A DNA stretch of 11,497 nt, taken from positions 1 to 11,497 of the forward strand of contig JAJYFH010000015.1 of NCBI GenBank assembly GCA_021791015.1, given 5' to 3'. Positions within the stretch are counted from its first letter, which is position 1; the number at the start of each line of letters is the position of its first letter. Source of the stretch: a bacterium. Lineage in GTDB: Bacteria; Patescibacteriota; CPR2; UBA1875; JAJYID01. Below the pieces are notes generated by a model, which saw nothing but the letters and a program-made list of their open reading frames with translations, ran no database searches and was not told the DNA's origin. Below are positions 6,356-11,279 of the stretch, one piece after another. Made by a program: the position numbers and the translations under genes.

Positions 6356-8311
6356 GGCAAGTCGACCTTGGCCGATCGCTTTTTGGAAGTGACCGGAACT
6401 GTTCAAAAGAGACAGATGAAGGAGCAACTCCTAGACACTATGGAACTGGAGCGCGAACGCGGCATTACGATCAAGCTACAACCTGTGCGTATGCTTTGGC
6501 ATCCGACCAAACAAATCCTAAATCCTAAGCACGAAACTCGAAACAAATCAGAAATTAAAAATAATAAATCTTCAGATAAACAAGGTGTCATTCCCGCGCA
6601 GGCGGGAATCTATACAAATAAAGAACTGGATTCCCGCCGGAGTTTATCCTCGACTCCGATCGGGGGCGGGAATGACAGGGAAAAGAATTCATTGGAAATT
6701 GAAAATTGTGAATTGAAAATTGATTCAGAACCCTACGTTCTGAATCTCATAGACACTCCAGGCCATGTCGATTTTTCCTATGAAGTTTCCCGATCTCTTT
6801 CGGCCGTGGACGGCGCTATCTTGGTGGTTGATGCTTCCCAGGGCATCGAAGCCCAAACCTTAACCACATTAACCATGGCAATAGACCAAGGGCTTGAGAT
6901 CATTCCGGTTGTCAATAAAATAGATCTTCCCCATGCCGAGCCGGAGCGCGTTGCCAAGGAAATCATAGACCTGCTTGGGGTGAGAGAAGATGAAATCATT
7001 TTTGCCTCCGGCAAAACCGGCGAAGGGGTCGAAAAAATTCTTAATGCTGTGATTGAAAAGGTTCCTTCTCCGCAAGGCAAGCCGGAATCAAATACAAAAG
7101 CGCTCATTTTCGATTCATTCTTTGACAGCTATCGCGGAGTGATTATTTATGTGCGAATTTTTGACGGCCAAATCAAAAAGGGCGAAAAGATTACAATGAT
7201 GGCAACTAAAACCGAGGGCGAGACGCTTGAAATCGGCTACTTGAATCCTGATTTCAGCGCCCAAAAAGAGCTAGGCTGCGGCGAGATTGGCTACATCGTT
7301 ACGGGACTTAAAAATGTGGCAGAAGCTCGCGTCGGCGATACCGTTACCCTTGCCTCAAACCCAACAAGTGAACCGCTCCCCGGCTATAAAAAGATCACCC
7401 CCTTTGTCTTCACCGGCCTCTTTACCACCTCCGGAGAGGATTACCAAACGCTCCGCGAGGCATTGGCAAAGCTGCAGCTGTCTGACTCTTCTCTTGTGTA
7501 CGAACCGGAAAATTCTGCCTCTCTCGGCTTTGGCTTTCGCTGCGGATTTTTGGGACTCTTGCATATGGAGATTGTCAAGGAGAGGCTTGAACGGGAATTT
7601 AATCTAGATTTAATCGTTACTACTCCCAGCGTTTCTTATGAAATAGTAAAAACGGGCGGCGAAAAGTTGCTCATCAAAAATCCTTCAGAAATGCCGGATC
7701 GCTCCGAAATTGCCGAAATCAGAGAGCCGTGGCTGAAACTCGAGGTTGTCACCCCCAAAGAATATGTCGGTAAAATCATGGAACTGACCCAAAACAAACG
7801 CGGTTTTATGAAGAACTTAAGCTACCTCGAGGAAAATACTGCGCTTATCACCTTTGAAGCTCCCCTCTCTTCTATTGTTACCGACTATTATGACGACCTA
7901 AAAAGCGTATCAAGCGGATATGCCTCACTCGGCTATGAGATGATCGGCTTTAGAGCTTCCGAACTTGTGAAAATGGATATCTTAATCTCGGGGGAAGCCA
8001 TGGATACCTTATCGGTGATAGTTCACAAAGACGAGGCCCATACCCAGGGCCAAAAAGTGGTAAAAAAATTAAAGGATTTGATTCCCAAACAAGCCTTTAA
8101 AATCACACTTCAAGCTGCCATTGGCGGCAAAATCATCGCCCGAGAAGACATTTCTCCCTATCGTAAAGATGTCACGGCAAAGCTATACGGCGGCGATGTC
8201 ACCAGGAAAAGAAAGCTGCTTGAAAAACAGAAAAAAGGTAAAAAGAAAATGGCCCAAATCGGCAAGGTTTCTATCCCAAGCGACGTTTTTGTAAAACTCT
8301 TAAAAAAATAA
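6299..8311 (+). CDS. lepA: Elongation factor 4 (LepA GTPase) with reconstituted N-terminus and in-frame repeat insertion
   Basis: A ribosome-associated GTPase related to EF-G. Motifs seen: P-loop SHVDHGKST at 15-23, G2 R-G-I-T-I-K at 54-59, G3 DTPG at 152-155, G4 NKID at 206-209, the EF4 signature G-F-G-F-R-C-G-F-L-G-L-L-H-M-E-I in the middle, and the lepA-specific C-terminal domain with I-S-P-Y-R-K-D-V-T-A-K-L-Y-G-G-D and a lysine-rich tail. The length is 670 residues against about 600 for the family; the surplus is residues about 72-142, encoded by repeat elements and placed in the surface hairpin between G2 and G3. ATG 6299 has a good ribosome site (AAAGGGA, 6284-6290) inside the endonuclease gene and overlaps its stop, so translation is likely coupled. 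The first 19 codons re-encode the stub at 5428 with different, AT-rich codons (AGG, GTA, AGT). All GTPase motifs are intact, so the protein is probably functional. Confidence 0.95.
   Translation: MQLEQSKIRNFVVISHVDHGKSTLADRFLEVTGTVQKRQMKEQLLDTMELERERGITIKLQPVRMLWHPTKQILNPKHETRNKSEIKNNKSSDKQGVIPAQAGIYTNKELDSRRSLSSTPIGGGNDREKNSLEIENCELKIDSEPYVLNLIDTPGHVDFSYEVSRSLSAVDGAILVVDASQGIEAQTLTTLTMAIDQGLEIIPVVNKIDLPHAEPERVAKEIIDLLGVREDEIIFASGKTGEGVEKILNAVIEKVPSPQGKPESNTKALIFDSFFDSYRGVIIYVRIFDGQIKKGEKITMMATKTEGETLEIGYLNPDFSAQKELGCGEIGYIVTGLKNVAEARVGDTVTLASNPTSEPLPGYKKITPFVFTGLFTTSGEDYQTLREALAKLQLSDSSLVYEPENSASLGFGFRCGFLGLLHMEIVKERLEREFNLDLIVTTPSVSYEIVKTGGEKLLIKNPSEMPDRSEIAEIREPWLKLEVVTPKEYVGKIMELTQNKRGFMKNLSYLEENTALITFEAPLSSIVTDYYDDLKSVSSGYASLGYEMIGFRASELVKMDILISGEAMDTLSVIVHKDEAHTQGQKVVKKLKDLIPKQAFKITLQAAIGGKIIAREDISPYRKDVTAKLYGGDVTRKRKLLEKQKKGKKKMAQIGKVSIPSDVFVKLLKK
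6513..6570 (+). repeat. AAATCC-type AT-rich repeat inside lepA
   Basis: The segment begins AAATCCTAAATCC (6513-6525) and continues with C-G-A-A-A rich DNA. The reverse complement of 10488-10532 begins with the same 13 bases and continues similarly, so this is a dispersed repeat. Here it encodes roughly residues 72-91 of LepA. The 3' limit is approximate. Confidence 0.65.
6587..6676 (+). repeat. Palindromic repeat element inside lepA (exactly 30 codons)
   Basis: It starts GTCATTCCCGCG and ends GCGGGAATGAC, the same ends as the 65-bp element at 9268-9332. The left arm is 6587-6610; the right arm begins GGATTCCCGCC near 6628 and has an enlarged inner loop. The 90 bases begin and end on codon boundaries, encoding residues 97-126 (starting V-I-P-A-Q-A-G-I), so the lepA frame is kept. 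Confidence 0.85.
6692..6722 (+). repeat. AAATTG-type low-complexity repeat inside lepA
   Basis: A near-tandem run of the units GGAAATTG, AAAATTG, TGAATTG and AAAATTG. It encodes the end of the extra LepA loop (about residues 132-141). No second copy is present in this window; I recall similar runs in intergenic DNA of Patescibacteria. Confidence 0.55.
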
Positions 8312-8357
8312 TGGTCAACTGTGCAATCAAACTCTGCTTTTGTTTCTAATTTTTCTG

Positions 8358-8366
8358 TGCTAGAAT
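8358..8366 (+). promoter_or_regulatory. Extended -10 promoter for the receiver-domain gene
   Basis: TGCTAGAAT at 8358-8366 fits an extended -10 box (TGnTAnAAT). The -35 region is poor (TTTTGT at 8338-8343 with 17-base spacing), as is usual for extended -10 promoters. It gives a leader of about 20 bases with the ribosome site AAAGGAG at 8382-8388. Confidence 0.5.
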
Positions 8367-8392
8367 TGTCTTGTTAACTACAAAGGAGAAAA

Positions 8393-8761
8393 ATGTCAAA
8401 AGTACTTATCGTAGGGCCCGATTCTTCAACCATAAAACTATATCAGGCTGCCATCGCATTTCAGGGGCTTGAAACTATTTCAGCTTCAAGCGCTTCAGAA
8501 ACGCTTGAAATGATCAAGCATAATCCCAAATTAATCTTGCTTGATATTTCCACACCTGACTTAAAAGAAGTAAATCTAGTAGACGAGATAAAAAGCCGCA
8601 TAGACGGCAGAATCCCTTTGATCATAATAGCCGACATGAAGCACAACCATGATGTCAGCCAACATTCTATCGAGGGAGTTTGTGAATATCTCTCTAAATC
8701 AGAAACCTCGGTCGGAGATGTCATCAAAAAAGTCAGAGAAGTAATAGATGAGAAGAAATGA
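8393..8761 (+). CDS. Stand-alone response regulator receiver domain protein
   Basis: A 122-residue protein made of one CheY-like receiver domain with no output domain. Alternating strands and helices fit the fold: K-V-L-I-V-G-P-D at the first strand with D10 as the acidic-pocket residue, phospho-acceptor D51 in L-I-L-L-D-I-S, and K102 in Y-L-S-K-S as the conserved lysine. The usual Thr/Ser after the fourth strand is Ala (A80 in L-I-I-I-A-D), and the helix 1 acidic pair is reduced to a single Asp, so phospho-switching may be altered. No histidine kinase is in the window. It has its own promoter and ribosome site after lepA and ends at a strong terminator. It may act through protein contacts like CheY or Spo0F, but the partner is unknown. 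Confidence 0.85.
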   Translation: MSKVLIVGPDSSTIKLYQAAIAFQGLETISASSASETLEMIKHNPKLILLDISTPDLKEVNLVDEIKSRIDGRIPLIIIADMKHNHDVSQHSIEGVCEYLSKSETSVGDVIKKVREVIDEKK

Positions 8762-8774
8762 CACTAAAATTTAT

Positions 8775-9257
8775 CTAAACGCCCTTCGGGGCGTTTTTTA
8801 TTATCAGCCAGGAGTTTTCCCTATTTCCATAATTCGTCTTGACTAAAGAATACCTGCCATGAAGCTTCTCGCCCGCAAGCTCAAATTCAACCAGTTTGTC
8901 CGTCCTTCCAAACAACGTGTAAGTACCTTTGTCCCAGATCTTGACGGTGCCGGCTCCATAATTGCCCTCCGGTATCACTCCTTCAAAGCCGATATAATCC
9001 ACCGGGTGATCTTCTACCGACAAAGCAAGCTTCTTGTCACCGATTTCTTGCGGCAAGCCTTTTGGAACCGCCCAGCTTTTCAGAACAATTTCTTTAGAGT
9101 CGGGTTCTGCCGTCATTTCTAATCTGAAATCATAATGCAAGTGCGAAGCATCATGCTCCTGCACCACAAAACGGCCCAAACCCTTGTCTGGAGCTTTGGC
9201 TTGCGGCTCGGGGGTTTTCCCAAAGTCTCTTTTCTTTTTGTACTTTTCTAAAGACAA
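8775..9257 (-). CDS. Stand-alone LigD-type 3'-phosphoesterase (DNA 3'-end repair)
   Basis: A 160-residue protein equal to the phosphoesterase module that is normally the N-terminal domain of bacterial LigD. That domain trims 3'-phosphate and 3'-ribonucleotide ends during end joining. The start MSLEKYKKKRDFGKTPEP is typical. The metal and catalytic residues of the P. aeruginosa domain appear conserved: H35, H41, D43 and R45 in Q-E-H-D-A-S-H-L-H-Y-D-F-R, and H84 in V-E-D-H-P-V-D-Y. Also present are W-A-V-P-K-G, P-E-G-N-Y-G-A-G and the C-terminal W-L-I-I-K. Position 99 is Asn where LigD has His. TTG 9257 is chosen because AGGAG lies 5 bases upstream; the ATG at 9272 is formed by the adjoining repeat. 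No ligase, polymerase or Ku gene is nearby. The stop codon borders a terminator hairpin. Confidence 0.92.
   Translation of the reverse strand: MSLEKYKKKRDFGKTPEPQAKAPDKGLGRFVVQEHDASHLHYDFRLEMTAEPDSKEIVLKSWAVPKGLPQEIGDKKLALSVEDHPVDYIGFEGVIPEGNYGAGTVKIWDKGTYTLFGRTDKLVEFELAGEKLHGRYSLVKTNYGNRENSWLIIKNAPKGV
8778..8799 (+). terminator. Strong intrinsic terminator with TTCG tetraloop
   Basis: The stem AACGCCC (8778-8784) pairs with GGGCGTT (8789-8795) across TTCG (8785-8788) and runs into six T residues (8794-8799). It ends the receiver-domain transcript. The same bases on the other strand encode the final six residues (NAPKGV) of the converging phosphoesterase gene. Confidence 0.88.
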
Positions 9258-9262
9258 ATCAT

Positions 9263-9267
9263 CTCCT
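9263..9267 (-). promoter_or_regulatory. Ribosome binding site that fixes the phosphoesterase start
   Basis: On the minus strand AGGAG (9267-9263) is 5 bases before TTG (9257-9255). The in-frame ATG at 9272-9270 precedes the site and belongs to the right end of the palindromic repeat, so it is unlikely to be the start. Confidence 0.65.
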
Positions 9268-9332
9268 GTCATTCCCGCGGAGGCGGGAAACTATAATTAA
9301 CTGGCCTGGATTCCCGCCTCCGCGGGAATGAC
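9268..9332. repeat. Palindromic repeat element with perfect 22-bp inverted ends
   Basis: The left arm GTCATTCCCGCGG...CGGGAA (9268-9289) is the exact reverse complement of the right arm (9311-9332); 21 bases lie between. Each arm is also partly self-complementary (CCCGC with GCGGG). It occupies most of the gap between sod and the phosphoesterase gene and abuts the ribosome site of the latter. There is no T-run, so it is not a standard terminator. Related copies are at 6587-6676 and 10534-10560. Confidence 0.9.
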
Positions 9333-9359
9333 AAAGGGGGAGCGATAATGACAAAACGG

Positions 9360-9953
9360 TCACGGCCACTTTTTAATATTCTTCAGCTCGTCTAATATGT
9401 AGTCCCAGTTTAGATTATCAAAATACGCGTCAATGTAGTTTTCCCTTTTCGTCCCGAAATCCATAAAGTATGCGTGCTCATAAACATCCAAGACCAGTAT
9501 TGGTTTTGCATTCCAAACGCCTCCGTGTGAGTGCCAGTCACTAAGGCCATTATAAAGTTTTTTCTCGTCAAAGTCATAATACAAAACGGCCCAGCCGCGC
9601 GATGCCATACCCAAACCATAAAATCTCTCCTGCCAGTTTTCAAAACTGCCAAAGCCTTTTGCTAGTATCTTTCTCATTTCATCAGGTACCGTGCCGTCGC
9701 CGCCAAGGCTTAAGAAATATGCTTCGTGCAGCTTTACCCCATTTAAAGCAAAGCTTTCCTCAAGTTTTAATTCTCGATATTTGTCATATGTCGCGTTTGG
9801 CATTCCTTCAAAACCATCTTCCAAATCCTTGCGAATTGCATTCACCTTGCCAACATAGCCTTTGTAGAGCACATCAAAATGCTCAGATATTTGCTCACCG
9901 GATATTCCTTTTAATTTGTGGTACGGCAGTTTAATGGCTTCTAGCTTTTCCAT
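9360..9953 (-). CDS. sod: Fe/Mn superoxide dismutase
   Basis: A cytoplasmic enzyme of 197 residues that converts superoxide to oxygen and hydrogen peroxide. The four metal ligands are present: H25 (E-Q-I-S-E-H-F), H76 (G-V-K-L-H-E-A-Y-F), D156 and H160 (L-D-V-Y-E-H-A-Y-F). The second-sphere position that is Gln in E. coli MnSOD (15 residues before the Asp ligand in proteins with a short loop here) is H141 in W-H-S-H; this residue tunes metal choice, so the preferred metal cannot be guessed from E. coli. No signal peptide is visible. The ATG has a strong ribosome site (GGAGG, 9963-9959). A promoter with an overlapping inverted repeat lies upstream, suggesting individual control by metal or redox state. 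Confidence 0.95.
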   Translation of the reverse strand: MEKLEAIKLPYHKLKGISGEQISEHFDVLYKGYVGKVNAIRKDLEDGFEGMPNATYDKYRELKLEESFALNGVKLHEAYFLSLGGDGTVPDEMRKILAKGFGSFENWQERFYGLGMASRGWAVLYYDFDEKKLYNGLSDWHSHGGVWNAKPILVLDVYEHAYFMDFGTKRENYIDAYFDNLNWDYILDELKNIKKWP

Positions 9954-9967
9954 AATTTCCTCCGTTA

Positions 9968-9980
9968 TAGAATAATTCTA
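9968..9980. repeat. Perfect 13-base palindrome in the sod leader
   Basis: TAGAATAATTCTA (TAGAAT and ATTCTA around a central A) lies between the candidate sod transcription start and its ribosome site. It could be an operator half of a redox or metal regulator; in AT-rich DNA it may also be chance. Confidence 0.4.
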
Positions 9981-9988
9981 AAATCAAA

Positions 9989-10023
9989 AAGAATTGTAAT
10001 CATTATTATAGATTACAATTCTT
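9989..10023 (-). terminator. 13-bp perfect inverted repeat between the thioredoxin-like gene and sod
   Basis: AAGAATTGTAATC (9989-10001) is the exact reverse complement of 10011-10023, around a 9-base AT loop. On the minus strand the hairpin is followed by TTTTTG and TTTT, which fits a weak terminator for the thioredoxin-like gene. It also covers the -10 box of the candidate sod promoter, and its TAATCATTAT core resembles part of a Fur-family operator. Either role, or both, is possible. Confidence 0.55.
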
Positions 10024-10033
10024 CTGCTATCTA
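10005..10033 (-). promoter_or_regulatory. Candidate sod promoter
   Basis: On the minus strand TAGATA (10033-10028, four of six to TTGACA) is followed after 17 bases by a perfect TATAAT (10010-10005). Transcription would begin near 9998, giving a leader of about 45 bases that includes the 13-base palindrome and a strong ribosome site. Confidence 0.5.
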
Positions 10034-10036
10034 TGA

Positions 10037-10426
10037 TTATTTATGTTGGTCTAGCCAAGATTTAAGCTTCGCTTCTTCTTGGAATCCTACAAGTTTGGCG
10101 CCATCTTTTTGAGAAATAAAAGTCGGAGTGCCTTCGACGTTATATTGCTTGGCATAGTCTGGATGATCCAATATATTCATCGGTTTTACCCGATACCCTT
10201 GCTTTGCAAGATCGGTTAACACAGACTTTTCATCCTGGCAATGGGAACAGTTCGGCGAGTAGAAATACATCGCCACCGCATTGTTGTCAAAATAAGGCTC
10301 CGATTCAGTTATTTTAGCATTATTTTGAGGCTGTTCCGGCGTCTGGTTCATCTTTACATAACCGATCAAGCCTATGAAACCAAGAACCAAAACTCCGACG
10401 ATAATGTATGGAATAAATTTCTTCAT
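10037..10426 (-). CDS. Membrane-anchored thioredoxin-like thiol-disulfide protein
   Basis: A 129-residue protein with one N-terminal membrane anchor (residues about 5-24) and then a polar linker and a small thioredoxin fold facing outward. The active-site motif is C60-S-H-C63 in Y-S-P-N-C-S-H-C, and the cis-proline motif G-T-P-T-F has P101. It should exchange disulfides with exported proteins. The neighbour on the same strand is a CcdA-type electron transporter, which would keep these cysteines reduced, so the two probably form an exported-protein reduction path. The start ATG lacks a Shine-Dalgarno sequence; TATTAT at 10451-10446 could be a -10 box giving a very short leader. The short domain could alternatively be called a glutaredoxin-like or TlpA-like protein. 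Confidence 0.85.
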   Translation of the reverse strand: MKKFIPYIIVGVLVLGFIGLIGYVKMNQTPEQPQNNAKITESEPYFDNNAVAMYFYSPNCSHCQDEKSVLTDLAKQGYRVKPMNILDHPDYAKQYNVEGTPTFISQKDGAKLVGFQEEAKLKSWLDQHK

Positions 10427-10487
10427 TGTGTGTGACCAATTACGAATAATACTTATTTACTAATTCTGTTTAGTGTTTTAAACATTT

Positions 10488-10532
10488 GAATTTAGATATT
10501 GTTTAGGATTTCGATATTCGGATTTAGGATTT
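10488..10532 (-). repeat. AAATCC-type AT-rich repeat (second copy)
   Basis: On the minus strand the segment starts AAATCCTAAATCC, like the copy inside lepA at 6513, and continues with CGAAATCC and AAATTC units. It adjoins a palindromic half-element. Confidence 0.6.
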
Positions 10533-10533
10533 C

Positions 10534-10560
10534 CTGGATTCCCGTCTCCACGGGAATGAC
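10534..10560. repeat. Half copy of the palindromic repeat element
   Basis: CTGGATTCCCGTCTCCACGG followed by GAATGAC matches the right arm of the 9268-9332 element with a few changes. TTCCCGT and ACGGGAA form a 7-bp stem around CTCC. It ends three bases before the stop of the CcdA-type gene. Confidence 0.75.
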
Positions 10561-10563
10561 AGA

Positions 10564-11235
10564 CTAAACATACCACTTAAATATTATGGCACCTAAGGCT
10601 AACATTATCAAACCCATGATAAGCTTTAAGTGATTTTTTTCTCTTTCTTGCCAATCAGTCATTTTCATAGCCACTCTCTGGTTTGCCGTAACTATGTAAA
10701 TCACAATGAGCGGCATGACAAACATCAAATTGTACAAAAGCAAATAAAAGAAGCCTTGGATAAAGGTAGCCTTTTGGGAAAGAAGGCCCAAAGTTGCCAC
10801 ATAGATGCCGCCGGCGCAAGGAAAACCCGATATGCCAACCAATATGCCAACCACTGCCGCTGCCGGCCAAGAAGCCTTGTAGGCCCATTTCAGAATTAAT
10901 TGCCGCGCGCCGTAAGGAATCTTGGTCGAGAACATCGAATTTGGAAAGAAATAATCTTTGATTGATAGCCCTCCGACAAGAACAATGATGACTGCTCCGA
11001 TAAAAGTGATGAGGTGAGGTATGCCAAAGAAGAAAATTACGCGGATCAAGCCAAGGCCTATTAAAAGGTACAAAATGTAGATTGCCAAAATATAGGCAAG
11101 CGAGATCTGGAAAATCTTTAACCTTTCCTTTTTCATCATAAAAAGCATGGATAGGTATATCAAAAAGATCCCTATGGCGCAGGGGTTAAAACTATCGATA
11201 AGCCCGTTTACAATCACTAGCGGCAACATTCCCAT
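10564..11235 (-). CDS. CcdA/DsbD-type transmembrane thiol-disulfide transporter
   Basis: A 223-residue protein with about six membrane helices. The two redox cysteines typical of CcdA lie in matching motifs in the first and fourth helices: C19 in S-F-N-P-C-A and C140 in S-G-F-P-C-A-G-G, followed by G-I-Y-V-A-T-L-G. Such proteins pass electrons from cytoplasmic thioredoxin to thioredoxin-like proteins outside the membrane. The gene for a likely partner, the anchored CSHC protein, lies 137 bases downstream on the same strand. There is no Shine-Dalgarno sequence before ATG 11235; a promoter placed for a leaderless message is possible. The closest named families are CcdA (cytochrome c biogenesis) and ScsB/DsbD cores; no cytochrome maturation genes are seen here. 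Confidence 0.88.
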   Translation of the reverse strand: MGMLPLVIVNGLIDSFNPCAIGIFLIYLSMLFMMKKERLKIFQISLAYILAIYILYLLIGLGLIRVIFFFGIPHLITFIGAVIIVLVGGLSIKDYFFPNSMFSTKIPYGARQLILKWAYKASWPAAAVVGILVGISGFPCAGGIYVATLGLLSQKATFIQGFFYLLLYNLMFVMPLIVIYIVTANQRVAMKMTDWQEREKNHLKLIMGLIMLALGAIIFKWYV

Positions 11236-11241
11236 TAATCA

Positions 11242-11270
11242 ATGGTAAGCTAGATTCAGGATTTTTTCAA
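11242..11270 (-). promoter_or_regulatory. Candidate leaderless promoter for the CcdA-type gene
   Basis: On the minus strand TTGAAA (11270-11265) and TACCAT (11247-11242, four of six) are 17 bases apart. The ATG begins 6 bases after the -10 box, which would make the message leaderless and would explain the missing ribosome site. The -10 match is weak. Confidence 0.35.
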
Positions 11271-11279
11271 GAAAAACAG

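Noticed and set aside
5428..6370. Intein within the LepA P-loop
   Set aside because: The stub frame hits TAG at 5506, the endonuclease is in another frame and no splicing blocks (N-terminal Cys/Ser, C-terminal His-Asn) flank it.
6587..6676. CRISPR-like repeat
   Set aside because: The arms are one inverted pair with no regular spacers or direct repeats; it fits a dispersed palindromic element.
8859..9122. Plus-strand open frame opposite the phosphoesterase gene
   Set aside because: It is a shadow of a gene with clear catalytic motifs; it has no ribosome site or family resemblance.
9268..9332. Intrinsic terminator for sod
   Set aside because: The stem is strong but no T-run follows on either strand, and the same element occurs inside a coding gene.
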